Shown here: positions 7,706-15,781 of the stretch, one piece after another
How the letters are laid out: each line of letters opens with the position of its first letter
Position numbering within the stretch: position 1 is the first letter of the stretch
Assembly: GCA_028818775.1 (NCBI GenBank)
Contig: JAPPNE010000107.1
Span: 1-44,958, forward strand
DNA from: Deltaproteobacteria bacterium
GTDB taxonomy: Bacteria > Desulfobacterota > Binatia > UBA9968 > JAJDTQ01
DNA length: 44,958 nucleotides
Direction: 5' to 3'
The notes under the pieces: model-generated
Told to the model about the DNA's origin: nothing
The model's database searches: none
The model's input: only the letters and a program-made list of their open reading frames with translations
Translations under genes and position numbers: made by a program

Positions 7706-9829
7706 ATGGTCTTGAATGCATCGCCAAATCGGTACTTAGTCGGCGTCGACATTGGCGGCACCTTCACCGACTGCGTTGCCATGGATGCGGGCGGCACCAT
7801 GACCGTGGGCAAGGCGCTGTCCACGCCGGACGACTACTCGGTCGGGGCGCTGAATGCGGTGCGTGACGCCGCCGGAAACCTCGGGCTCGGAGACGAGGAC
7901 GAGCTGCTCGCGTCGGCCCGCCTCTTCTTCCATGCCTGCACCATCGGCGACAACGCGCTTCTAACAGGATCGGGCGCGGTTACCGGCCTGATCACCACCA
8001 GGGGGTTCGCCGACACGCTCCGCATCATGCGCGGGCGCTTCACGGACGGAGTGCCCGAGTCGGAGATCTTTCATCTGTCCCGGCTCGACAAGCCCGCGCC
8101 CATGGTGCCGCGTCCGCTGGTCAAGGAGGTGGACGAGCGGGTGGACTACAAGGGGGCCGTGCTGGTGCGGCTGGACCCGGCCCAGGTGGCAAGGGTCGTG
8201 GAGGAGTTGGTGGCGGACGGCGCCGAGGCCCTCGCCGTGAGCCTTATTTGGTCCGTGGCCAACGAAAGCCACGAACGGGCCATCGCCGACATGGTCGCGG
8301 GGAGCCACCCGGAAGTATTCCTCAGCCTCTCCAGCGAGGTGGCGCCTTACCTGGGTGAGTACGAACGCACCGCCACCACCGTGTTCAACGCGTGCATCGG
8401 GCCGCGCATCTCCACCTACATCAACCGGCTCGGGGCACGGCTTCAGGAGCGCGGGCTGGCGGGCGAACCCCTGATCATGCAGTCCTACGGCGGCGTGCTG
8501 GGAGTCGATGCCACCGCCCGGAACGCCATCGGCACCATCGAGTCGGGTCCCTCGGCCGGAGTCACGGGGAGCGCTTGGCTCGGCCGGCTCATGGACCTGC
8601 CCGACATCCTGGCCACGGACATGGGCGGCACCACGTTCAAGGTGAGCGTCATCCGGGATGGGGTCATCGAGAAGGACTACAAGCCGGTGCTGCTGCGCCA
8701 CCAGATCTACGCCACCAAGATCTGGGTCGAGTCCATCGGCGCGGGCGGCGGCAGCATCGCCTGGACCGATGCCAAGACGGGGCTGCTCAAGGTGGGGCCG
8801 GAGGGCGCCGGCGCCCAGCCGGGCCCCGCGTGCTACGGCCTCGGCGGCGCCGAGCCCACGGTCTCCGACGCCGACCTCGTGCTCGGCTACCTCAATCCCG
8901 ACTACTTCCTGGGCGGGCGCCTGTCGCTGGACGCCGGGCGCGCGCGGCGCGCCATCGAAGAGAAGGTCGCCGAACCCCTGGGCCTCTCGGTGGAGGCCGC
9001 GGCCGGCGGCATCTACCGCATCATCAACGCGCACATGAGCGACCTGATCCGCCGCGCCACGGTGGAGCGGGGCTACGACCCGCGGGACTTCACGCTGTTC
9101 GCCTTCGGCGGTGCCGGGCCGGCGCACGCGGCGCGCTACGCCGCGGAGCTGGGCATCAGGCAGGTGGTGGTGCCGCTCACGGCGTCGGTGCACAGCGCCA
9201 CGGGGCTGGTCAGCTCGGACGTCGTCTACCAGTACGGCAAGTCGGACCGGATGCAGGTGCCGGCGGAACCGGAGCGCGTCAACCGCGCCTTCGACGAACT
9301 GGTGCGGCGCGCCCGCGCCGATCTGGCCAGCGCCGGCTTCGAGGGCGGCAGCGTGCGCATCGAGCGCAGCCTCGACATGCGCTATCGCTACCAGGTGCAC
9401 GAGTTGAACGTGGTCATGCCCGAGGGTACGACGCCCCTTTCGGAAGAGATGCTCAACGGCGTGTACGAACGTTTCGACGACCTGTACGAACGGACCTACG
9501 GCCGCGGCTCCGGCTACCGCGAGGCGGGGAAGGAGATCATGAACTTCCGCCTCACCGCCACCGGCGTGCTGGACAAGCCGCGGATCCAGTCGTACCCTCT
9601 GTCCTCGGCCGCTCCGGACGCCGCGCTGAGGGGCCGCCGCCGGGTTTTCTTCGAGGAGTTCGACGAACCACGGGACACCCCGGTGTACGACTTCGACGCG
9701 TTGCGTCCGGGGAACGAGACGGCCGGTCCCGCCATCATCGAGACCCCGGTGACCACCATCGTGGTAAACCCGGCGGATCGGGCCGTCATGGACGCCTACC
9801 GCAACGTCCGGCTCCTCGTCGGCGGTTGA
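7706..9829 (+). CDS. hyuA: Hydantoinase/oxoprolinase subunit A (HyuA, ATPase subunit)
   Basis: A 707-residue protein of the N-methylhydantoinase/5-oxoprolinase/acetone-carboxylase A-subunit family. It starts with YLVGVDIGGTFTDCV, the phosphate-1 loop of the ASKHA ATPase fold. The middle contains ATDMGGTTFKVS and ESIGAGGGSIAW, and further on FAFGGAGPAHA, all hallmark ATP-binding motifs. In the family this subunit activates the substrate (a cyclic imide, 5-oxoproline or a ketone) by phosphorylation for the partner HyuB. The length matches the family. The ATG at 7706 overlaps nothing, and a GGAGAGGG ribosome site lies within the end of the preceding gene, indicating translational linkage. The substrate could be a hydantoin-like ring or a ketone; the sequence does not discriminate. 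Confidence 0.92.
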   Translation: MVLNASPNRYLVGVDIGGTFTDCVAMDAGGTMTVGKALSTPDDYSVGALNAVRDAAGNLGLGDEDELLASARLFFHACTIGDNALLTGSGAVTGLITTRGFADTLRIMRGRFTDGVPESEIFHLSRLDKPAPMVPRPLVKEVDERVDYKGAVLVRLDPAQVARVVEELVADGAEALAVSLIWSVANESHERAIADMVAGSHPEVFLSLSSEVAPYLGEYERTATTVFNACIGPRISTYINRLGARLQERGLAGEPLIMQSYGGVLGVDATARNAIGTIESGPSAGVTGSAWLGRLMDLPDILATDMGGTTFKVSVIRDGVIEKDYKPVLLRHQIYATKIWVESIGAGGGSIAWTDAKTGLLKVGPEGAGAQPGPACYGLGGAEPTVSDADLVLGYLNPDYFLGGRLSLDAGRARRAIEEKVAEPLGLSVEAAAGGIYRIINAHMSDLIRRATVERGYDPRDFTLFAFGGAGPAHAARYAAELGIRQVVVPLTASVHSATGLVSSDVVYQYGKSDRMQVPAEPERVNRAFDELVRRARADLASAGFEGGSVRIERSLDMRYRYQVHELNVVMPEGTTPLSEEMLNGVYERFDDLYERTYGRGSGYREAGKEIMNFRLTATGVLDKPRIQSYPLSSAAPDAALRGRRRVFFEEFDEPRDTPVYDFDALRPGNETAGPAIIETPVTTIVVNPADRAVMDAYRNVRLLVGG

Positions 9830-9847
9830 GGCACGAAAGGGATTCCC

Positions 9848-11941
9848 ATGGACACGCGCATACACGGCGTCGATCCCGTCACCTTCGAGATCCTGTCGCA
9901 CCGGCTGCACCAGGTCACGCGCGAGATGGGCATTACCCTGGAGCGCACCGGCGGCACCGTCAACACCACCCAGCAGCGGGACTACATGGCGTCCCTGTAC
10001 CGCCCGGACGGCGACATCCTCTCCGCCGGGGCCACCCTGGGACAGCACGTGGTGTGCGCCTCCTACGCGGTGAAGCGCATCATCGAACGCTTCCCGCCGG
10101 ACGAAATCTTCGAGGACGACGTCTTCCTGCTGAACGATCCCTACCTCGCCGCCATCCACCAGTCGGACATCTACGTGGTCTCGCCGATCCACCATGGCGG
10201 GCGGCTGGTGGCCTGGAGCGCCACCTTCGTGCACGTGAACGACGTGGGCGCGCTGTCGCCGGGCGGGGACTCGCCCGACGCCACCGAGATCTTCCACGAG
10301 GGGCTGCGTGTTCCCGGCATCAAGCTCGTGGAGCGCGGCGCGCTGCGCCGGGACGTCTTCGACACCCTCACCAACATGACGCGCCAGCCGGGCATGGTGG
10401 GGCTGGACCTCAAGTGCGAGATCGCCGCCAACAACGTGGCCAAGGCGCGCCTGCGGGAGATGTACGCGCACTACGGCGCCGAGCTGCTCGATGCCGTGGC
10501 CGGCGAGATGATCCGCTACACCGAGGCGATCTTCCGGGAGCGCATCGCGTCGTTCGAGGACGGCGAGTGGACCGAGGAACTGGCGCTGGAGGCCCAGGAC
10601 ACCTGGCGCATGAAGGTGGCGCTGCGCAAGCGCGGAAACCGGCTCATCTTCGACTTCACCGGCACCGACCCCCAGGCGGTGACCGGCGTCAACCTGCCGT
10701 TCCACGGCACCGCCGGTTTCTGTTTCGCCGCGGTGTTGACCACGCTGGTGCACGACCTTCCCAAGAACCACGGGGTGATCCGGCCGCTGGAAGTCATCGC
10801 TCCCGAGGGCACGCTGGTGAACGTCAGCTATCCCGGCCCGGTGTCCCTCAACACCACCTCCTGCGGCTTCAGCATCGGGTTCCTGGCCAGTTCCGTGCTG
10901 ATGCAGATGCTCGGCACCCACGAGCACTGGCGCGACGAGATCGTCACCCCCAACGCCAGCCACCGGAACGGCAAGCACTCGGGGCTGAACCAGTCCGGCC
11001 GCTACTGCGTCTTCAATCTCGCCCACGGCGCCATGGACGGCAACGGCGCCCGCGCCCACGCCGACGGCATCGACTCCGGCGGCAACTACATGAACTGCCC
11101 CAACGCCGAATGGTTCGAGCTGAACTTCCCGGTGCTCTACCTGTTCCGCCGCCACGCGACGGACTCGGCCGGGCCCGGACGCTACCGCGGCGGCCTGGCC
11201 GTGGAGACCGCGCACACGCCCCACGACGCCCCCGAGGGGCGCCTCGGGGGCGTGGCCTACGGCGTGGCCGGACTCAGGAACTCCGGCCACGGCATGTACG
11301 GCGGCTACCCCGGCGCGCCCAGCGTCATCGTGCTGCGGGAAAAGACTCGGGTGCGCGAGGTCATGAGCCGCGACCGCAACGCCGTGGACCTCGACGAGGT
11401 GGGCGGCACCGAGCGCGTCCTGCCGTACTGCAACTTCGAGTTCAACGACGGCGACGTGCTCTACATGCGCGTGGCCAGCGGCGGCGGCTACGGCGACCCG
11501 CTGACGCGCCAGCCGGACCGGGTGCGCGCGGACCTGGTGGACGGAGCGGTCTCGGAGGGCGCGGCGCGGGACATCTACGGGGTTGCATTCAGGCCCGAGA
11601 CACGGGAGGTGGACGACGCGGCAACCGAAGCGTTGCGGCGACGCCTGCGCGGTGGGGACGGCGCGTTGCGGGAACAAGACGGAGCGCGGGACAAGGCGAA
11701 CCGCGCGGCAAGCCGAGCGGCGGTCGTTCCCGGCGGGGACGACACGACGCCGTGCCCGCGGTGCGGCTCCGCCAACGCGCCGATTCAATCAGAAGCGGAC
11801 GGCGCCCTCGAAGAGCATACTTTCCCACCGACCGAGGCAGGCCCGCTCATGAGCGACCTTCACGGCCGCTACCTGTTCGAGAAGCTCTACTGCCCGTCGT
11901 GTCATGTCCTGCTCAAGGCTCACATGGTGTCGGTGACATGA
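9848..11941 (+). CDS. hyuB: Hydantoinase/oxoprolinase subunit B (HyuB) with extra C-terminal four-cysteine domain
   Basis: A 697-residue HyuB-family protein, the catalytic partner of HyuA. The conserved core runs to about residue 570 and includes the opening DPVTFEILSHRL, GDILSAGATLGQHV, FLLNDPY, NGDGA-type and ASGGGYGDPL motifs. Family members are usually about 520-600 residues. Here about 130 extra residues follow: a charged Ala/Arg-rich linker and then a compact module with Cys636-x2-Cys639 and Cys682-x2-Cys685, probably a zinc ribbon. The module's GRYLFEKLYCPSCHVLL segment is loosely reminiscent of acetone-carboxylase gamma subunits. That would suggest a carboxylase-like complex with the third subunit fused on, but this is inference. 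A ribosome site (GAAAGGGA) precedes the ATG, and the gap after hyuA is 18 bases. Confidence 0.9.
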   Translation: MDTRIHGVDPVTFEILSHRLHQVTREMGITLERTGGTVNTTQQRDYMASLYRPDGDILSAGATLGQHVVCASYAVKRIIERFPPDEIFEDDVFLLNDPYLAAIHQSDIYVVSPIHHGGRLVAWSATFVHVNDVGALSPGGDSPDATEIFHEGLRVPGIKLVERGALRRDVFDTLTNMTRQPGMVGLDLKCEIAANNVAKARLREMYAHYGAELLDAVAGEMIRYTEAIFRERIASFEDGEWTEELALEAQDTWRMKVALRKRGNRLIFDFTGTDPQAVTGVNLPFHGTAGFCFAAVLTTLVHDLPKNHGVIRPLEVIAPEGTLVNVSYPGPVSLNTTSCGFSIGFLASSVLMQMLGTHEHWRDEIVTPNASHRNGKHSGLNQSGRYCVFNLAHGAMDGNGARAHADGIDSGGNYMNCPNAEWFELNFPVLYLFRRHATDSAGPGRYRGGLAVETAHTPHDAPEGRLGGVAYGVAGLRNSGHGMYGGYPGAPSVIVLREKTRVREVMSRDRNAVDLDEVGGTERVLPYCNFEFNDGDVLYMRVASGGGYGDPLTRQPDRVRADLVDGAVSEGAARDIYGVAFRPETREVDDAATEALRRRLRGGDGALREQDGARDKANRAASRAAVVPGGDDTTPCPRCGSANAPIQSEADGALEEHTFPPTEAGPLMSDLHGRYLFEKLYCPSCHVLLKAHMVSVT

Positions 11942-12040
11942 CCGCAGTCACCATTGACGCCCGGAAGCCGCGCGGCGGCGCCCGTCCTACGCCCGGACCG
12001 ACGAAGCCCTTGCCACATGGACTTGGTCCGCCCAAGACGC

Positions 12041-12107
12041 GGCAGTAAAGTGCCAATCCTCCCCAATTTTGGGGAAGCGCGAGGCCGCGAAATCGGCTTA
12101 CGTTCCA
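12041..12107 (+). repeat. Copy A of a dispersed ~67-bp element upstream of the luxR-type gene
   Basis: The 67 bases here match the complement of 13981-14047 without gaps; the core 40 bases (12061-12100) agree at 33 positions. The copy contains a near-palindrome CCCCAA-TT-TTGGGG at 12061-12074 followed by AAGCGCGAGGCCGCGAAATC. It sits about 120 bases upstream of the regulator start and could hold an operator or be a mobile intergenic repeat. Confidence 0.65.
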
Positions 12108-12226
12108 AGAACCTGTCGGCGAGTCGTTTCCGAATCGATCGCGAGGTTGGTTGTTCGGTGTAGGCTCCTGGTGCTGGAAACAATGGGAATCGGGTCCACG
12201 GAAAGTCGGCCCGGAACGGCGCGGTC

Positions 12227-13378
12227 ATGAACGAAGAGGGGACCTTCGAGCGCATCCTCGCTTCGCTGCACGAGGCGGCGCTCGACCCTGCCCGCTGGCC
12301 GGGCGCGTCCTTGCTGATCGACGAAGCCTTGGGCACGCACGGCAGCAGCTTGGTGTGTGCCGAGGGCGAGTCGGTAGAGGACATCCGGTTCCATCTGTTT
12401 CAGACCTACTTCCGTGGAGAACGGCACCCGGAAGTGGAGCGTCTCTACTTGGAGACCTATTATCCCCTGGACGAACAAGTACCCCGCGTGTTGCGCGCGC
12501 CCTTCAACCGGTTGTTCCGCATCACCGACTTCTACACCGAGCAGGAGCTGAAGACCTCCGAGGCGTACAACGCGCACCGGACCCACGGCCATGCCGGGGA
12601 TGCCATCGAAGTGCGGCTCCGAGGGTCCCACCGCTTGCGCATCCTATGGCAAGTCAGCGACCCGGTGGACGGGGACGGCTGGTCGTCAGGGCAACTCGAC
12701 CGTATTCGAGGTCTCCTTCCGCACATCCGTCACTTTTTGCGCGTGCAGCAGACTCTCGCCGGCGCCGATGTCCTGGGGGAGCCGCTCACGGACCTGCTCG
12801 AGGTCTCCGGGCTGGGCATCATGCAACTCGACGGGCGCGGGCGGATCGTGGCGGTGAACGACCATGCCCGGGATCTGCTGCGGACCGGCAACGGCGTGCT
12901 CGACAGGGACGGGTTGCTGTGCGCCCGCTTGCCGCGGGACAACGACGGTCTCCAGAGGCTCCTGAACCGCGCGTTGCCGCAATTCGGAGTTCGAGGCGCC
13001 GGCGGGTCGACGGTCGTGACACGCGCGGATACGCTGCTCCCGCTGGTGCTGCATGTGCATCCGGTGGAATGGCAGAAGACGGACTTTCCGTTCGCGCCGG
13101 TGGGGGCGCTGGTGCTGGTCGTGGACCCGGTGAGCGGGACCGCCTTCGACCCCGCCTTGGTTGCGGCGGCCCTCGGTCTCACCGGGATGGAAAGCCGGGT
13201 CGCGATACTGCTCGCCCAAGGCATGAGCGTGCGCGACATCGCGAAGACCACGGGCCGCAAGGAGAGCACTATCCGCTCCCACGTGAAGCACATTTTCGCC
13301 AAGCACGGGCTCTCCCGGCAGGCGGAGCTGGTGCGCCTGGTGGGCCTTCTGGCCCGCGCTCCCAAGGCCGGACGTTAA
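12227..13378 (+). CDS. LuxR-family transcriptional regulator with PAS-like sensor
   Basis: A 383-residue DNA-binding regulator. The C-terminal about 60 residues form a LuxR/GerE helix-turn-helix: LTGMESRVAILLAQG, then SVRDIAKTTGRKESTIRSHV as the recognition region, then KHIFAKHGLSRQAELV. A PAS-like segment (GLGIMQLDGRGRIVAVN) occupies the middle near residue 200. The N-terminal 170 residues are a variable input region rich in Trp and Arg. It is not a response regulator, as no receiver Asp is visible. The ATG at 12227 has CGGCGCGGTC upstream, a weak ribosome site. Repeat copy A lies upstream and copy B is inverted downstream, flanking the gene and a decayed porin, so the regulator may have controlled those surface genes. 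Confidence 0.88.
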   Translation: MNEEGTFERILASLHEAALDPARWPGASLLIDEALGTHGSSLVCAEGESVEDIRFHLFQTYFRGERHPEVERLYLETYYPLDEQVPRVLRAPFNRLFRITDFYTEQELKTSEAYNAHRTHGHAGDAIEVRLRGSHRLRILWQVSDPVDGDGWSSGQLDRIRGLLPHIRHFLRVQQTLAGADVLGEPLTDLLEVSGLGIMQLDGRGRIVAVNDHARDLLRTGNGVLDRDGLLCARLPRDNDGLQRLLNRALPQFGVRGAGGSTVVTRADTLLPLVLHVHPVEWQKTDFPFAPVGALVLVVDPVSGTAFDPALVAAALGLTGMESRVAILLAQGMSVRDIAKTTGRKESTIRSHVKHIFAKHGLSRQAELVRLVGLLARAPKAGR

Positions 13379-13566
13379 CCGTCTGGATCGAGGGCCAGAA
13401 GGTCACGGTAAGCGCGAGATTCCCGCTCCCCGTCGTGACCATCGCGCCGGTCGAGTACACGGCTGGGTTCCGGGTCACGGCGCACTGGTGAGCGCCGACG
13501 TGCCAGGACAGGTGGCGATGAGCGGACCGGAAGGGACGCGACGCGGCGTGACCGGCACCGGGCCGG
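13379..13566. other. Gene-free segment after the regulator
   Basis: No ribosome site, known motif or consistent coding frame is visible. On the minus strand the porin frame loses family resemblance after an AFGAPRAR segment, so this is probably degraded 3' porin sequence or unrelated debris. Confidence 0.45.
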
Positions 13567-13839
13567 CCTCGCGCGGGGTGCGCCGAACGCGTGCCAGACG
13601 GTAGACGCGGTGAAGGGGTTGACGGTGTCGGTCAGACCGAACGGAACCGCCATCTTGCCGATGCTGGCAAAGAAGGGCGTCCGGTCAAGGTTGCCGAACA
13701 GGACATAGGCCCGCCGGACCTGGACCTGGTTGCGTTCGAGATCGGTATTCGTGCCCTTCCCGAAACTCTGTTCCGGGTCGAACAGCGTCACCGCGTGGCC
13801 CGAGATCCAGTCGCCGAGCATAGCTGTTGCCCCAACCCC
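13567..13839 (-). pseudogene. Internal fragment of an LbtU-type outer-membrane porin
   Basis: The minus-strand frame from about 13839 to 13567 reads GVGATAMLGDWISGHAV, then LERNQVQVRRAYVLFGNL, then PFGLTDTVNPFTASTVWHAF. These are conserved strands of LbtU-family porins, first described as siderophore-uptake proteins of Legionella. A normal member is about 400-500 residues. Here a stop codon lies just upstream at 13843-13845 and the family signal breaks off after about 90 residues, with neither a signal peptide nor the C-terminal strands present. I call it a truncated remnant. It is transcribed in the opposite sense to the regulator and downstream of repeat copy B on that strand. Confidence 0.75.
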
Positions 13840-13980
13840 CCGCTATTGCCGCAGGCTCGGCGCGAAACGCCGCTACCTCCCCTGACGACCGACGGCGACA
13901 ATCGTATCTTGTCCCTCTTGATCACATGTCTCCCTTGTCTGTACGGTTCGCGCCGGAGCCGCCTCCGGAGACGTTGATAC

Positions 13981-14047
13981 GGAAGATAAAGCCGATTGCG
14001 CGCCTTCGCGCTTCACCCATATTGGGGAGACTAGCGCATTTCTTGCC
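13981..14047 (-). repeat. Copy B of the dispersed ~67-bp element
   Basis: The minus strand reads CTCCCCAATATGGGTGAAGC followed by GCGAAGGCGCGCAATCGG, matching copy A at 12041-12107. It lies upstream, on that strand, of the porin remnant. A separate perfect hairpin, CCGGAG-CCGC-CTCCGG, occurs nearby at about 13953-13968. Confidence 0.65.
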
Positions 14048-14103
14048 GTCTCTTTCCGCTGAGCGCCTCCAGCCCCCTTGACCGGACGCGGTACGGAATG
14101 CGG

Positions 14104-14172
14104 CGGCCGGCTCGGTGTCTCCGTCCGCACGGCCGTGGCGAGCCTCGAGGGCGAGGGCGAACGCCGGCTGGG
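14104..14172 (+). repeat. Left arm of a perfect 69-bp inverted repeat
   Basis: These 69 bases are the exact reverse complement of 14497-14565. The sequence is part of an autotransporter barrel coding region, read on the minus strand in this arm (an LALEARHGRADGDTEPA frame). Spacer between arms is 324 bases. Confidence 0.9.
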
Positions 14173-14600
14173 TGGAGGCGGGCTTCGGGCTGCGCTACGT
14201 TGCCTCGGCCCGGGGGCTCACGGTGGAGGGCCGCGTGCGCGGGCTGCTCACGCACTCGGACGGCACCTACGAAGAGTGGGGCGCGGCCCCGGGCGGCGCG
14301 GAGCGGTTGTGGACCGCGGCTCCCGCCCCGGGTCTCGCGCCGGACGAAGCGTTCGCGGCGAAGGCCGGGCTCAAGGCGGAACTCGGCTACGGCCTGCGCC
14401 CGCCCGCGGGCGCCGGCGTGCTCACGCCCTACGCGGGCTTCTCCATGGCCGGCAACGGTGCCGCACGCACCTACCGCATCGGCACACGGTGGACCGCCCA
14501 GCCGGCGTTCGCCCTCGCCCTCGAGGCTCGCCACGGCCGTGCGGACGGAGACACCGAGCCGGCCGTCGCTGCCCTGCTCCGCGCATCGTTCCGCTGGTAG
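14173..14600 (+). pseudogene. C-terminal fragment of an outer-membrane autotransporter barrel
   Basis: The plus-strand frame reads VEAGFGLRYVASARGLTVE, a RGLLTHSDGTYEEWG strand, then LTPYAGFSMAGNGAARTYR and ends in AALLRASFRW with a terminal aromatic residue, the usual outer-membrane insertion signal. This is the last third of an autotransporter-type barrel. The segment between EEWG and GAERLW is about 25 residues shorter than relatives I recall, which fits an internal deletion. There is no start codon, signal peptide or passenger domain. The 5' end is abruptly replaced at the edge of the 69-bp inverted repeat, whose right arm lies inside this frame. It is a decayed or rearranged gene. Confidence 0.7.
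14497..14565 (-). repeat. Right arm of the perfect 69-bp inverted repeat
   Basis: Exact reverse complement of 14104-14172. It encodes, on the plus strand, the penultimate strands of the barrel fragment (FALALEARHGRADGDTEPA frame). One mismatch occurs immediately outside the repeat, after which the two flanks diverge. Confidence 0.9.
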
Positions 14601-14644
14601 CTCTCGGCCGAGCGGGTCGCGTCTTCATTGCGACCGCCTGTCCG

Positions 14645-15565
14645 CTAAGTCTCGGTATCGTTCTGTTCCTTGGGCACGGAGGCGAGCATTCTCTCCACGA
14701 AGAACTCTGCGGCTTTGTAGGAGCTGCGCACCATGGGGCCGGCAGCGACGTAGCGGAACCCAAGCGCCACCGCCTGCTCTTCGTAGTCCCGGAAACGGTC
14801 CGGGTGCACGAACTCCGCTACGGGGAGGTGCTTCCGTGTGGGCCGGAGGTACTGGCCGAGGGTGAGGATGTCTACGTTGCGGGCGCGCAGGTCGTGCATG
14901 GTGGCGAGGACCTCGGCGCGGGTCTCGCCCATGCCGAGCAGGATGGCGCTCTTGGTGTAGATGCGCGGGTTCAGTGCCTTGACGTTCGTGAGCACGTCCA
15001 GGGTTTGCTCGTAGCCGCAGCGCCGGTCGCGCGCATAGCGCGTAAGGCGGCGGACGGTCTCGATGTTCTGTCCGATGACCTGGGGCGCGACGTCCACGAC
15101 CTTCCCGAGGGCGCGGATGTCGCCGCGAAAATCCGGGATCAGTGCTTCGATGATCAGCTCCGGGCAACGGCGCCGGGTCTCGTGGATGGTGTCGGCGAAG
15201 GCCCCGGCGCCGCCGTCTTCCAGGTCGTCCCGGTCCACGGAGGTGAGGACCACGTAGCGCAGGTCCATGCGCGCCAATGCCTCGGCCACCCGCCTGGGCT
15301 CGTCCGGATCCACGGGCGTGCCCGCCTTGGCGGTCTTTACCGCACAGAACCGGCACCCGCGCGTGCACACGTCACCGAGGATCATGATGGTGGCCGTTCC
15401 CGCGCGCCAGCACTCGGCCAGATTGGGACAGCGCGCCTCCTCGCACACGGTGTGCAGCTTGAGCCCGCGGAAGTTGTCCTTGAGGCGGTTGTAGTCGGGA
15501 CCGGCGGGCAGCCGCACCTTGAGCCACGGCGGCTTGCGCGCCGTCTGTGCAAGCGTGTCGATCAT
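14645..15565 (-). CDS. lipA: Lipoyl synthase
   Basis: A 306-residue radical-SAM enzyme that inserts two sulfurs into the octanoyl chain on lipoyl-carrier proteins. The auxiliary-cluster motif C-x4-C-x5-C is at Cys41, Cys46 and Cys52 ([12 protein letters not shown]), and the radical-SAM motif C-x3-C-x2-C is at Cys67, Cys71 and Cys74 (CTRGCRFC). The conserved RSSY motif (280-283), whose serine ligates the auxiliary cluster, lies near the C-terminus. Length and all motifs are normal, so it should be active. No lipB or lipoylated dehydrogenase genes are adjacent. It is a housekeeping gene in an otherwise accessory neighbourhood. Confidence 0.97.
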   Translation of the reverse strand: MIDTLAQTARKPPWLKVRLPAGPDYNRLKDNFRGLKLHTVCEEARCPNLAECWRAGTATIMILGDVCTRGCRFCAVKTAKAGTPVDPDEPRRVAEALARMDLRYVVLTSVDRDDLEDGGAGAFADTIHETRRRCPELIIEALIPDFRGDIRALGKVVDVAPQVIGQNIETVRRLTRYARDRRCGYEQTLDVLTNVKALNPRIYTKSAILLGMGETRAEVLATMHDLRARNVDILTLGQYLRPTRKHLPVAEFVHPDRFRDYEEQAVALGFRYVAAGPMVRSSYKAAEFFVERMLASVPKEQNDTET

Positions 15566-15618
15566 CGTGTTTCCAGCCTAACCCACGAACCGCGAAATGA
15601 CCACCGTACTTCGGACAC

Positions 15619-15716
15619 GTCATTCCCGCGGAAGCGGGAATCCAGGCCGGGGGAGGCCGGAAACGCCGCTATAGTGCCCCGCCACCACCCCTGGATTCCC
15701 GCTTTCGCGGGAATCA
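15619..15716. repeat. Paired palindromic repeat (WIPAFAG-type REP)
   Basis: Two facing hairpins, ATTCCCGCGGAAGCGGGAAT at 15622-15641 and ATTCCCGCTTTCGCGGGAAT at 15695-15714, are separated by about 53 bases, and their flanks are also complementary (TCCAGG and CCTGGA). The accidental translation contains SFPRKRES and WIPAFAG, the signature of a very widespread proteobacterial dispersed repeat. It fills the gap between lipA and the hydrolase gene. Confidence 0.88.
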
Positions 15717-15781
15717 CGGAAAGGGGAGTTAGGTGCTGTTTCGTGGTTGGGCCGGGCCTTGACGCAGCCTGTTTCGGGCCT

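Noticed and set aside
7961-11788. A 1275-codon open frame on the minus strand opposite hyuA and hyuB, and a 1218-codon plus-strand frame from 8392
   Set aside because: Both overlap genes with clear family motifs, have Arg/His/Pro-rich meaningless sequence and arise because high GC content suppresses stop codons in shadow frames.
15619-15716. A protein with SFPRKRES and WIPAFAG strings
   Set aside because: This is the chance translation of a palindromic intergenic repeat that is often misannotated as protein.
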